Of a DNA stretch of 64,000 nucleotides, positions 55,173 to 63,765 are shown piece after piece. The notes under the pieces are model-generated. The model was given only the letters and a program-made list of their open reading frames with translations, was not told the DNA's origin and did no database searches. Position numbers and translations under genes: made by a program. The DNA comes from Lyngbya sp. PCC 8106 (GTDB taxonomy: Bacteria > Cyanobacteriota > Cyanobacteriia > Cyanobacteriales > Microcoleaceae): positions 14,695 through 78,694 of the forward strand of contig NZ_AAVU01000034.1 in NCBI RefSeq assembly GCF_000169095.1, read 5' to 3'. Every line of letters begins with the position of its first letter. Position 1 is the stretch's first letter.

Positions 55173-55265
55173 GGGAGTTTCTTGAGGAGATAGTCCTTCA
55201 CTTTTAATATATGTCTCTAGTTCCAAGAGGTATGCAACCTGCACGCCGAACCGTCGAGATTTCAA

Positions 55266-56031
55266 TCAATTATCATCGTTCTCCCTTCACAATTGGTCTA
55301 GATAAATTGAAGTTAAATAGGCTTCAAAGCGCCAAAACTTCATCCCCAATCTTGAGCGAATCAATCAAATTTTATTAGAATGAATTCGGTAGATAACCCG
55401 ATGAGAAATATCTTGGGCAAATTTTTGAGCGTGGTTATTTAAACGGGACTCCCCAAATAGCGACATCACATCAATGGTATGAAAACTTTGCAGTTGCCCA
55501 ATTTTACACCCGTATATATCCGTCTGATTTAACCCCACATCAGAAGAATCTCATCATCAAAAGTGGACAGATTTGCGAAAAAATGGGCTATAATCCAAAT
55601 TTATCGGCTCAATTCTAATCACTTACTAACACGCTATGTAGAATCCAAAGCCGAAGAGCAATTTTCTAGGGGAACTCGGATGAAAGCGGACTCAAACATT
55701 CACCCGGAGCCAAACCATGTATCATCTTTCAGCAAAATTTTCCAACTTACAGTCGGCATTAAAACGACAGCAAATTAAGACTTCACGCACGCATATCAGT
55801 CGCTAATATTGCCTTCATTTTGCCTATCTATCGACAAATTAACCCAGAAATTCAACTTGTCAATCCCTCTTGAAATCGATCAACTACAAGAGATAAACAA
55901 CTGCAAAGCTTAAACAATTTAACCGGGGAATTCGGGAATTTTTTTCCTTAAAAGATTTTTTTCAAATGGCATCTATCAAATCTTTAAGGGGGTTTTAATT
56001 TCTGCAAACTTTACTCTGTTGCATTGAAACG
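55266..56031. other. Intergenic region with a possible decayed coding fragment
   Basis: On the minus strand, about 60 codons near 55375-55560 read IGQLQSFHTIDVMSLFGES and RLNNHAQKFAQDIS and look protein-like, but no start codon precedes them and a stop cuts the 5' side. It may be the tail of a lost gene. The plus-strand frame at 55563-55778 has no support. Confidence 0.35.
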
Positions 56032-56289
56032 ATGTCTAACTTTCTGAATAAAAAAGCAGCTTGCGCTCTCCTCAGTGTGAGTTCTTCAACATTGAAAAGA
56101 TACCAGAAAAAATACTGGCTCGAAGGCATTCACTTTATCCGCGTTAATTCTCGCAACACTCGGTATAACGAAAGGTTGATCAAAGACTGGATTGAGAATC
56201 GTTATAACTCAAAAGCCCATCAACAGACGATTGAACACTATCAACTCTCCCTTCAGAACGCTCAGAAAAAGCAGAAAGCGAAAAAGTAA
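56032..56289 (+). CDS. Excisionase/MerR-like HTH protein
   Basis: This 85-residue protein has a winged helix-turn-helix typical of excisionases and small MerR-like DNA-binding proteins: LNKKAACALLSVSSSTLKR then YWLEGIHFIRVNSRNTRYN. The C-terminal 25 residues are Lys/Gln-rich. In genome islands this fold controls element excision. It lies 0.6 kb from a tRNA-Pro 3'-half remnant, which fits an integrative-element scar, although no integrase is present. Confidence 0.7.
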   Translation: MSNFLNKKAACALLSVSSSTLKRYQKKYWLEGIHFIRVNSRNTRYNERLIKDWIENRYNSKAHQQTIEHYQLSLQNAQKKQKAKK

Positions 56290-56900
56290 GTGCATTTCAT
56301 ACTTACTACACTTCTTATCCGCCTACGCGATCGCGGCGAGTTTCGCAGTGCCGGAGCAATTGCTGATGATATACTAAATCCGCCTTAGTAAGCTGTTGTG
56401 CATTTAATCGGTGTCAGGTGTCCGGGTATGTCGTCGCGTAACAGCTTAAGAGGGCATTTGAAAAAGCAGCAGCCTTGCTAGACATAGGATGAAGATATGG
56501 GGACAAGCCCTCTTTGATAACCGGATATGGTATGAGTCTGCGATCGCGTAGGCGCAAGCCGTGCCGCTAGGCGAGTGTGGGCTTGCCCGTATCGCTGAGT
56601 ATGCCAATCCAGCAAAAGAAAGGGAGGACTTGATGCTATGGAGCTTAATTGCCTCAAAACTCAAGGTTATAGAAAATTAAAGATTAAATTTAGAATTATG
56701 GAGATCGGAACTAAAACCCCCTGTTAGATTGGGTTTAGGAAAGGATCGAGGATATAAATTTGGATGCTCGGTGCGACCGAGATCGGCTCATAATGTCTCA
56801 TTAGGTGTCAAGTTTTGGATAGAAAATGGTGAGAATAAATTTAAAGTCTATAGTTATAATGCTTGAATAGAGGAACTTTCAACGCTATCGAATGTAACCT
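56290..56900. other. Intergenic region with short REP-like GC-rich repeats
   Basis: The stretch holds blocks such as CCTACGCGATCGCGGCGAG and GCGTAGGCGCAAGCCGTGCC, which look like cyanobacterial REP sequences. I see no gene. The minus-strand frame at 56446-56664 is produced by these repeats. Confidence 0.4.
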
Positions 56901-56940
56901 TCGGGACGAGGGGGTCGCAGGTTCAAATCCTGTCATCCCG
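56901..56940 (+). other. tRNA-Pro 3'-half remnant, candidate attachment site
   Basis: The segment ends GGTTCAAATCCTGTCATCCCG, identical to the T-arm and acceptor 3' strand of tRNA-Pro at 58660-58733 but on the opposite strand. Just before it, TTCGGGA looks like a Pro(CGG) anticodon loop. No 5' half exists, so it is not a functional tRNA. It is followed by a perfect hairpin TTCTGCCgttaGGCAGAA (56942-56959). Confidence 0.65.
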
Positions 56941-56994
56941 ATTCTGCCGTTAGGCAGAACAGCAAGTGAACTACCTACGCAGACGCTTCGCTTT

Positions 56995-58308
56995 CTAGCG
57001 TAGGCTTCCAGCTTCTTGATCAACCTTGGTCGAAGCATCATTAGATTGATCATTGATCGGAAGTTGCCGCACAGAGGACTTTCGTCCTTTGGTTGGTCTT
57101 ACACTTTCTCCACTGGCAGTCACCCCCGTCCCAGGGGCGAGGAATTGTCGATCTGGGTCTGCCGCGATAACTCTCAATCCCTCATCTCTGATATTGAGAG
57201 CCGCGTTGATATCACGATCATGTTGGGTGTGACAATGATTGCACTCCCAGTGACGAACATCGAGTGGCAGACTTTGAACAACATTCAGACAAACATTACA
57301 AGTCTTTGAGGACGGAAAAAACCGATCTATTTCCAGATAGGTTTTTCCGTCCTTTTTTGATTTGTAATCAACAAAGTTTAAGAACCTTCCCCAACCACAG
57401 TCGCTGATTGCCTTGGCTAGATTGTGGTTGCGTACCCTTGCGGGTGAGCCAGTCGCTTCAAGTCGGGTTCCCCGCCCAACGCGCTGGCTCACCATGCCCT
57501 TTACGTTGAGATTTTCAGCAATTATGACTTGATTCTCGTTCACAATTTTGCGAGACAGTTTATGCAGGAAGTCTTGCCTCGCAAAGAAGATTTTCTCGTG
57601 CGCTCTTGCTACCAATTTCCTGGCTTTATTCCGGGAATTGGAACCTTTTTGCTTGCGAGATAATTTCTGCTGCTTTCGCTTTAAATTACGTTCATGTTTT
57701 TTAAAGTGCCGAGGATTTTCGTATTTAGACCCCTCGCTTGTAATCAAAAAGTGGGTGAGTCCCAGGTCTAATCCTATCGCTTTTCCTTCTTCAGAAGTCT
57801 GCGGTTCAGCTTCTTCGTTCTCAAATAAAATTGAAGCGTAATACTTCTCCGTTCTTGTCTTTGTTATTGTGACTGTTTTGATATTGCCATCAAATTTTCG
57901 GTGAATATTGGCTTTGATTTTGCCAATAACAGGAAAACTTAAATGACTGTCAACAATCTTGACGTTCTGAGGATACTGGATCGATTGCTTTTCATGGCGG
58001 CTCTTAAATCGAGGGAACTTGGCTCGACCTTCAAAGAAGTTAACAAAAGCTCTGGAAAGATTTAAAACAGACTGCTGTAAGCATTGTGAATAGGTTTCCT
58101 TTAGCCAGGCTGTTTCTTCTTTCTTTTTTAGAATTGGTAACTGTTTCTTCAGTTGCATTCCTGAGATTCCCTTGCCTGTTTCTTTATAGGCTTGGTTGTT
58201 CAGCTCCAGGCAGTAATTCCACACCCATCGGACAGAACCAAAAGCTTTTGTAAGAGCTTGTTTCTGTTCATCTGTTGGATATAGTCTGACTTTTGCTACG
58301 TTTCTCAT
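56995..58308 (-). CDS. tnpB: TnpB with zinc finger and in-frame palindromic insert
   Basis: This 437-residue TnpB has the triad Asp in IGLDLGLTHF, Glu in VIIAENLNVKGM and Asp in HDRDINAALN, with a zinc finger CNVC...CNHC. Between MVS and NHNLAKAI, where related proteins are continuous, lie about 19 extra residues (QRVGRGTRLEATGSPARVR) encoded by a palindromic repeat. The reading frame is kept. The position is close to the catalytic Glu, so nuclease activity may be affected. Confidence 0.85.
   Translation of the reverse strand: MRNVAKVRLYPTDEQKQALTKAFGSVRWVWNYCLELNNQAYKETGKGISGMQLKKQLPILKKKEETAWLKETYSQCLQQSVLNLSRAFVNFFEGRAKFPRFKSRHEKQSIQYPQNVKIVDSHLSFPVIGKIKANIHRKFDGNIKTVTITKTRTEKYYASILFENEEAEPQTSEEGKAIGLDLGLTHFLITSEGSKYENPRHFKKHERNLKRKQQKLSRKQKGSNSRNKARKLVARAHEKIFFARQDFLHKLSRKIVNENQVIIAENLNVKGMVSQRVGRGTRLEATGSPARVRNHNLAKAISDCGWGRFLNFVDYKSKKDGKTYLEIDRFFPSSKTCNVCLNVVQSLPLDVRHWECNHCHTQHDRDINAALNIRDEGLRVIAADPDRQFLAPGTGVTASGESVRPTKGRKSSVRQLPINDQSNDASTKVDQEAGSLR
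57437..57494. repeat. Palindromic mobile repeat inserted in tnpB
   Basis: GGTGAGCCAG (57443-57452) and CTGGCTCACC (57484-57493) are perfect 10-bp inverted ends. The inside contains CGGGTTCCCCGC, a 12-mer also present at about 58949-58960. The length is a multiple of three, so tnpB stays in frame. Confidence 0.65.
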
Positions 58309-58436
58309 TATGCAAATTAGAGCGAATGCAATTTATTATAACTCAATCTGGAGAATTAACAACCTCAAGGGCGATTCATCCCACACTGAAACGCAGTGTC
58401 AGGTGTGGGGCTTCTCGCTGTGAAGCTAATTTAACC

Positions 58437-58659
58437 AACGTCAAGTTACACTTGATTCCCATTTCTATCCAAAATCTATCCAATAGAATATCTTTAATTA
58501 CCCTCAAAAATCAACATTGACTCAATCATCAACGATGGTAAAACTCTCGTTCTGTCAAACCCACATATTGACAAATCTTGCATCAATGGATTAGTACAGG
58601 ATGCAAGTTTGATGCAACGGATACTGTATATCCTCGAAAATTAAATAGTTTTACCCTAA
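58437..58659. other. Intergenic spacer between the IS element and tRNA-Pro
   Basis: No gene. It contains a GATGCAAGTTTGATGCAA-type imperfect repeat near 58600. Confidence 0.4.
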
Positions 58660-58733
58660 TCGGGATGACAGGATTTGAACCTGCGACATCCTGCTCCCAA
58701 AGCAGGCGCGCTACCAAGCTGCGCTACATCCCG
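58660..58733 (-). tRNA. tRNA-Pro (anticodon UGG)
   Basis: The minus strand folds as a cloverleaf of 74 nt: acceptor CGGGATG with CATCCCG and discriminator A, anticodon stem CCTGC with GCAGG around the loop TTTGGGA (anticodon TGG), and T-arm GCAGG TTCAAAT CCTGT. No intron. CCA is not encoded (CCCGA is followed by TTAGG). It translates proline codons. Confidence 0.95.
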
Positions 58734-58849
58734 TAAACTGTACTTTTAGTGTACACCTACATAGTACACTAAGTCAGTTAAAAATAGCAAAATTTACACC
58801 TCACTCAAAATTTGACCAGATAGGAAGCAAAAGTGATCGGTCTTAGGGA

Positions 58850-59273
58850 TTAGGAGTTAGTCCAGTCCCCAAGATAGCAGGGCCGTGCGCGTTGCCCTAA
58901 AACTTGATTTGTTGGGAGGTGGGGAGGTAGTGAGTCCACCCCCGTGCGCGGGTTCCCCGCGTTGAGGGGAGTGGCGAACCCGTGCGCGGGAGGTAGGGAG
59001 GTAGGGAGGATTTTTATTAATAAAAAGCTATTTTTCATGTTGAAAAAATACCTCTCCCCATCACCCCATCACCCCATCACCCCCGGCAATTTTTAACTCG
59101 GGAAGCGAGTCATCCGCAAGCACCGCCAATTCAGAGGCGGTGAACGGATGACTGAGAATGAAACAGCCCTGCCCAAGATAGGGGTGTCCCGTTGTCAGCA
59201 ACAGACATTCCCGCACACGTCACTACTCATTGTCTCCCCACTCCCGATACCTGGCGAGTAGAGCCATTAGGAG
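58850..59273. repeat. Repeat-rich intergenic region with REP-like and heptad repeats
   Basis: The near-palindrome CCCGTGCGCGGG occurs at 58941-58952 and again at 58979-58990. GGTAGGGA repeats follow, and CATCACCC occurs three times near 59060-59085. No gene is supported; the minus-strand frame at 58850-59038 comes from the repeats. Confidence 0.6.
59110..59151. repeat. Long two-stage hairpin
   Basis: TCATCCG (59110-59116) pairs with CGGATGA (59145-59151), and CACCGCC (59121-59127) pairs with GGCGGTG (59136-59142) inside it. It could be a remnant of an IS200/IS605 end or its guide RNA, or a structured RNA. Confidence 0.6.
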
Positions 59274-59822
59274 TTAATCTGGATACCAGAACATTCCTTT
59301 AATTCCTTCGGGGTCAGGAATAAAACCCAAATTTCGATAAAAATCTACAACATGGGGGTCAGCAAACAGAGTAATATTGCTGATATCGTCGCTACGGAGC
59401 TTTTTAATAATAAACTTCATCAGAGCTTTACCCAAGCCGCGATTCTGGAAATCCGGATGAACAACCACATCCCAGAGGGTCGCATTGAAAGCATGGTCAG
59501 AAGTCGCACGAGCAAACCCAATCAGCCGTCGTTGCTTGCCTTGGAGTTGCCACATCGAAACCACCAAAAAGCTATATTGGATAGCCTTTTTCACTTTTCG
59601 TAAAGGGCGACGAGACCAACCCACCGCACTGCAAAGTTCTTCTAGTTCATAAAGATCTATATCACGATCTGTACTAAAAAAAATGCGACCATTACTATTA
59701 GTCGATGTGCGAACTGCCTGGGGTGCAGCATTGCTGTCCCCGTTATTATGAACCTCGTAATCTGCTGTCGAGGAACTCGAAGTGGAATTCATACCGCTAA
59801 ACAAGTTTTTCCAGAAACCCAT
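59274..59822 (-). CDS. Ycf52-like GNAT acetyltransferase
   Basis: I start at ATG 59822 (MGFWKNLFSG), giving 182 residues; the longer frame overlaps the divergent gene. A Ser/Thr/Asn-rich N-terminal 45 residues precede a GNAT domain: WDVVVHPDFQNRGLGKALM is the acetyl-CoA-binding motif A, and NITLFADPHVVDFYRNLGF is motif B. It resembles the cyanobacterial and plastid Ycf52/NSI group, which acetylates proteins or small amines. It diverges from the ACT-domain gene with a 73-bp shared promoter region. Confidence 0.85.
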   Translation of the reverse strand: MGFWKNLFSGMNSTSSSSTADYEVHNNGDSNAAPQAVRTSTNSNGRIFFSTDRDIDLYELEELCSAVGWSRRPLRKVKKAIQYSFLVVSMWQLQGKQRRLIGFARATSDHAFNATLWDVVVHPDFQNRGLGKALMKFIIKKLRSDDISNITLFADPHVVDFYRNLGFIPDPEGIKGMFWYPD

Positions 59823-59895
59823 GCAGGTGTGGTTAAGGTAGTAGACGTTGAATGACCGTACTAGATAGTATATCTCCCGTACCTTCTCCTCAATT

Positions 59896-60621
59896 ATGGC
59901 TTTGGGCTTAAAATCATCAACATTAGAACTGCTCAAACGCTTCAATCGAGCGTTCCCACAGTTTTATGAGCAATTTGTCAGTAGTGAGATTCAACTGCAA
60001 AATCTCAAACTTGCCTATCAAATTTACAAAACGAGACAGGCTGTCATTGAAATCAAACCCGAGGGAAGTCGAAGTGCCTTGCACTTTGCCTACCGCAATC
60101 AGTCTTTTCTTCTGAGCGATATTTTTGGTGTTTTGGCAGCTTACGGTTTAACAATCCATAATCTAAGTTTATATGGACAAATTTATCCTCCCATGTTGGT
60201 CTTTATCAAGTTAGTCGTTTCCCGAGGGGGTAAAGCACTAACTGAGAAGACTGCTGATAATGTCTGTCGAGCTGTTCAAGAAGCTCTCGCTGGACATTTT
60301 GAAGTTGAGGAGATGCTCGCGGTAGAATTCAATTTAGATGCAGGTCTAGAAGATGTAGCCACCGAATTTTATGTAGATCCAGTGTTTCACCTCCCCGCTT
60401 TATTAATTGAAGCCGATAACCAGCCTGGTTTATTTTACAAGGTCATGTACGCCATTTGGCAAGAAGATTTGTTGGTAGTCAACGCAAACCTGCTCGTCTG
60501 GCGGGGTCGAACTCGTTTAATTCTTTATCTGCTAGGCCCCAATGAAAGTTTAATTCCTGACTATCTTGGCCAAAAAATTGCTGAAGGAATGCGTCAGCGA
60601 CTCATGGGAGAACGATTTTAA
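59896..60621 (+). CDS. ACT-domain protein (cyanobacterial conserved hypothetical)
   Basis: This 241-residue protein contains two ACT-like units: one around FLLSDIFGVLAAYGLTIHNL and a second around PALLIEADNQPGLFYKVMY, both with the beta-alpha-beta pattern and the D-x-PGL turn of ACT domains. Such pairs occur in GlnD and amino-acid-sensing regulators. No catalytic domain is attached, so it is probably a ligand-binding regulatory protein. Its stop codon lies in the first bases of the 173-bp tandem duplication. Confidence 0.75.
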   Translation: MALGLKSSTLELLKRFNRAFPQFYEQFVSSEIQLQNLKLAYQIYKTRQAVIEIKPEGSRSALHFAYRNQSFLLSDIFGVLAAYGLTIHNLSLYGQIYPPMLVFIKLVVSRGGKALTEKTADNVCRAVQEALAGHFEVEEMLAVEFNLDAGLEDVATEFYVDPVFHLPALLIEADNQPGLFYKVMYAIWQEDLLVVNANLLVWRGRTRLILYLLGPNESLIPDYLGQKIAEGMRQRLMGERF

Positions 60622-60962
60622 AACAGGGAACGCCGGATCAGGGAACGCCGGATCAGGGAACAACGATCATTGTAAACTGTAAATTGCCTCTTGCCTTCTG
60701 CCTGTAAAGACTGTTCTGGGGTAGGATGAAGGGATGACAACTCTTGAGATTCAGGGGGTCAAACACACTTACGATTTGACCCCATCAACTTTAAAACAGG
60801 GAACGCCGGATCAGGGAACGCCGGATCAGGGAACAACGATCATTGTAAACTGTAAATTGCCTCTTGCCTTCTGCCTGTAAAGACTGTTCTGGGGTAGGAT
60901 AAAGGGATGACAACTCTTGAGATTCAGGGGGTCAAACACACTTACGATTTGACCCCATCAAC
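60617..60962 (+). repeat. 173-bp perfect tandem duplication (two copies)
   Basis: 60617-60789 and 60790-60962 match at a constant 173-bp offset with one clear mismatch (GGATGAAGGG versus GGATAAAGGG). Each unit contains two CAGGGAACGCCGGAT repeats and the start of the hydrolase gene (ATG at 60734 and 60907). The first copy makes a decoy reading frame that ends soon after. Confidence 0.95.
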
Positions 60963-61809
60963 CCCTAAACAGGGTTCTGTAATTGTTTTTATCCACGGCT
61001 GGTTGTTGAGCCGTCGCTATTGGCAACCGCTAATTGAGCAGGTGCAACCCCATTACCCCTGTTTATCTTATGACCTACGAGGATTTGGGGATTCTCAACT
61101 GTCTCCTTCTTCAGTTCAGGGTTCTTTGAGCTATACTCCGGCTTCCTACGCCGCCGATTTAGCCTTACTACTAAAACATCTAAATATTGAGCAAGCTTGG
61201 CTTGTCGGTCATTCTCTGGGGGGAACAATAGCATTACTAGCGGCTGACCTACTTCCCCAACAAGTCAAAGGCGTTATCTGTGTTAACGCTGGAGGCGGAA
61301 TTTATCTTAAAGAAGAATTTGAGAAATTTCGTTCGGCTGGACAACAAATTGTTAAGTTTCGTCCCCGATGGTTGACGATTGTTCCCTTACTTGATATTTT
61401 ATTTTCTCGAACTCAAGTCGCTCGTCCCATTGCACGTCAGTGGGGACGTCAACGAGTGATTGATTTTGTCGTCGCTCACCGAGAAGCGGCTTTAGGTGCT
61501 TTATTAGACTCCACAACAGAAGCTGAAGTGCATCGTCTCCCCCAAGTTGTTGCTCGCCTCAAACAACCCGTTTATTTTTTGGCGGGGACAGAAGATAAAG
61601 TCATGGAACCCCAATATGTCCGATATCTGGCGAGTTTTCACTGGATGTTTAAACAGGGAGACGGTAACGTTATCGATATTCCTGACTGCGGACATCTGGC
61701 AATGGTTGAACAAACCGAAGTGATGGCAATTCACATTTTAAGCTTTCTCCAACAACAGGGCGAAACAGTCAATCGTGATCCATCACCCCCAGAAAGACAA
61801 GATAGTTGA
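60907..61809 (+). CDS. Alpha/beta hydrolase
   Basis: This 300-residue hydrolase has the oxyanion region FIHGWLLSRR near residue 29, the nucleophile elbow GHSLGG near 101-106, an acidic residue in GTEDK near 229, and the catalytic His in CGHLA near 262. The substrate is unknown; relatives include esterases and haloperoxidase-like enzymes. The start ATG at 60907 lies in the second copy of the tandem duplication; the same ATG in the first copy leads to a short aborted frame. No partner gene is obvious. Confidence 0.9.
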   Translation: MTTLEIQGVKHTYDLTPSTPKQGSVIVFIHGWLLSRRYWQPLIEQVQPHYPCLSYDLRGFGDSQLSPSSVQGSLSYTPASYAADLALLLKHLNIEQAWLVGHSLGGTIALLAADLLPQQVKGVICVNAGGGIYLKEEFEKFRSAGQQIVKFRPRWLTIVPLLDILFSRTQVARPIARQWGRQRVIDFVVAHREAALGALLDSTTEAEVHRLPQVVARLKQPVYFLAGTEDKVMEPQYVRYLASFHWMFKQGDGNVIDIPDCGHLAMVEQTEVMAIHILSFLQQQGETVNRDPSPPERQDS

Positions 61810-61964
61810 TAAATTATCTATGTCTTGTAAACTTCATTAACTGATAATTACCATACACACAATCTCAGAAAAGTTGAGCTAATGGCGACAGCCCCGCGTT
61901 CTATCGAAGATGAACGTCGGGAAGGATAGCCCGACAAATTAAGGACTCGATGTCCGAAATTTTG

Positions 61965-62369
61965 TCAATTAGGAGTTTTTTGATTCTCAACATATTCTTT
62001 TAATTGTGAAACAGTTACACCTCCGCAACTAGCAATAAAATATGATTCATTCCATAAAACTGACTTTCTATAAACATCAGCTAATTCTGGAAATTCAGTT
62101 CTTAAACGACGACTGGTTATAGATTTTAAGTTACCTACAAACTTAGGTAATTCTAATTGTGGGTAATATTGGAAAAGCAAATGAATGTGGTCTGTTTCCC
62201 CATTAACTTCAATCATCTGACAATCCCATTTACGGCGTTCCCATATGATGGTTTGAAGTCGCTCTATTATAGCTCCTGTAAACACTTTACGTCGATACTT
62301 AGTTGTCAAAACCAAGTGGGCTTTTAAGTCTGATATTGCTCTCCCGCTAGAGACAAAATCATCTTTCAT
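61965..62369 (-). CDS. tnpA: IS200-type Y1 transposase TnpA
   Basis: This 134-residue HUH transposase has the metal-binding motif in DHIHLLFQ, the catalytic Tyr in QLKEYVENQ, and the family signature VLTTKYRRKVFTG. It is close to, but not the same as, the TnpA at 36967-37407, so the two elements are related lineages. Length is normal and no lesion is seen. Confidence 0.9.
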   Translation of the reverse strand: MKDDFVSSGRAISDLKAHLVLTTKYRRKVFTGAIIERLQTIIWERRKWDCQMIEVNGETDHIHLLFQYYPQLELPKFVGNLKSITSRRLRTEFPELADVYRKSVLWNESYFIASCGGVTVSQLKEYVENQKTPN

Positions 62370-62423
62370 GTTGTCACCGTGCCTGTTTTATGTTACAGTC
62401 ATTGTAACAGGTCGAGGTTTACC

Positions 62424-63701
62424 ATGATAATTTCTTACCAATATCGTTTAAAACCTAATTACGAACAACGTTGTCGTCTCAACAGTTGGCTAGAAAAATT
62501 AAGGTGTCAGTACAATTATTTGTTAGCTGATAGATTTGATTGGTGGGAAAACAACAGAAATTACGTTAATTCTTGTCCTTTAGTTTGTAGTATTGCTGAA
62601 CCTAGAGAACAACCAGAATACTATAAACAAAAAAGATCCCTTGTTCAATTAAAACAAGAGCGACCTTGGTATAAAGACATCCATGCTCATGTTTTGCAAG
62701 ATATGGTCAAACGAGTCGATCTAGCTTTTAGTCGTTATATCAAGGGAGATAAAAATGGAAAACGTAGCGGTAAGCCTCGATTTAAAGGAAAGAATAGATA
62801 TCGAACAATTGGGTTTCCTTCTATTAAGCCTGATTGTGTTAACAATAATCATATTACTTTCCCCAAATTAGGCAATATTAAGTTTATTCAACATCGTCCT
62901 TTACCTGATGGGTTGACAATTAAAAGAGCTTTAATTACCCAAAAAGCTGATGGCTTGTATGTAACACTAACACTTGAAGATAAATCAGTTCCTAGCCTAA
63001 CTGTAGATATTCAACCAACAGAAGAAAACAGTTTAGGTATTGATAGTGGTTTAGAGTTTTTTGTTGCTTGCAGTGATTTAACTGCTGTTAAACTCCCTAA
63101 ATTCTATCGCCAATCCGAAGATAAATTAGCTAAACTTCAATCAAAAAGAGATCGTAGAAAATTAGGGTCTAAAGCCAGAAGAAAGCTCAACCAAAAAGTA
63201 GCGAAACTTCATCAAAAGATCGCAAGGCAACGTAAACAATGGCACTATGAAATTGCTAATCAACTCTTAGATAAAGCTGATGTCTTATTTGTTGAAGACT
63301 TAAAGGTATCCAATATGTCTAGGCGAAATCAACCTAAGCAGGGAGAAAATGGAACATTTCTACCTAATGGACAATCAGCTAAATCTGGGTTAAACAAAAG
63401 TTTTGCTGATGCTGGTATCTCTGGATTTCTTAGCGAGATACTTCCTGGCAAAGCTGAAAAAGCTGGCAAGAAAGTAGTTAAAGTCAATCCAAAAGGTACA
63501 TCTCAACATTGTGCAATTTGTCTTAATCGTGTTCCTAAAGAATTATCAGATCGTTGGCATTCTTGCGCTTGTGGTGCATCAATGTCAAGAGACATTAATT
63601 CGGCAATATTAATAAAAAAAGTGGGGTTGGGCGTTCGCCTCACTATAAAACGCAAATCTTCTGATAATAAGAAGAGGAGAAGCCAGCGTTCTGTTGCCTA
63701 A
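62424..63701 (+). CDS. tnpB: TnpB with intact zinc finger
   Basis: I start at ATG 62424 (MIISYQYRLKPN), giving 425 residues. The triad is Asp in LGIDSGLEFF, Glu in LFVEDLKVSNM and Asp in SRDINSAILI. A zinc finger is present (CAIC ... CAC). Unlike the TnpB at 37460-38851, the cysteines are kept, although the overall N-terminus (DRFDWWENNRN) is closely related. Confidence 0.88.
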   Translation: MIISYQYRLKPNYEQRCRLNSWLEKLRCQYNYLLADRFDWWENNRNYVNSCPLVCSIAEPREQPEYYKQKRSLVQLKQERPWYKDIHAHVLQDMVKRVDLAFSRYIKGDKNGKRSGKPRFKGKNRYRTIGFPSIKPDCVNNNHITFPKLGNIKFIQHRPLPDGLTIKRALITQKADGLYVTLTLEDKSVPSLTVDIQPTEENSLGIDSGLEFFVACSDLTAVKLPKFYRQSEDKLAKLQSKRDRRKLGSKARRKLNQKVAKLHQKIARQRKQWHYEIANQLLDKADVLFVEDLKVSNMSRRNQPKQGENGTFLPNGQSAKSGLNKSFADAGISGFLSEILPGKAEKAGKKVVKVNPKGTSQHCAICLNRVPKELSDRWHSCACGASMSRDINSAILIKKVGLGVRLTIKRKSSDNKKRRSQRSVA

Positions 63702-63765
63702 GCAACGAACGTCTGGAGTACGTCACTACAGTTAAACCTTAAGTCCTCAACCCATACGAACACTC

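Larger units (their letters stand above)
56955..58436 (-). mobile_element. IS200/IS605-family TnpB-only element
   Basis: The tnpB gene lies between two hairpins: CCTACGC (56974-56980) with GCGTAGG (56998-57004) downstream, and CCCACAC with GTGTGGG (58380-58410) upstream. The upstream hairpin shares CCCACACTGAAA with one end of the element at 36927-38870. Ends are approximate. Confidence 0.65.
61870..63725. mobile_element. IS605-type element with divergent tnpA and tnpB
   Basis: tnpA (minus) and tnpB (plus) diverge with 54 bp between starts, as in IS605. GC-rich palindromes flank it (for example GTCGGG...CCCGAC near 61917-61941). Exact ends are not resolved. Confidence 0.7.

Noticed and set aside
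55563..55778. 71-residue plus-strand frame
   Set aside because: Composition and lack of a ribosome-binding site give no support; the minus strand here looks more like decayed coding sequence.
56446..56664. 72-residue minus-strand frame
   Set aside because: It is built from REP-like GC-rich repeats and a HIP1 site, not from protein-like sequence.
56901..56940. Functional second tRNA-Pro
   Set aside because: Only the 3' half is present; there is no acceptor 5' strand or D-arm, and the anticodon stem does not pair.
58850..59038. 62-residue minus-strand frame
   Set aside because: It arises from repeated GGTAGGGA and CCCGTGCGCGGG units.
59040..59090. CRISPR array from the repeated CATCACCC units
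   Set aside because: The units are 8 bp and directly adjacent, with no spacers, and no cas gene is in the window.
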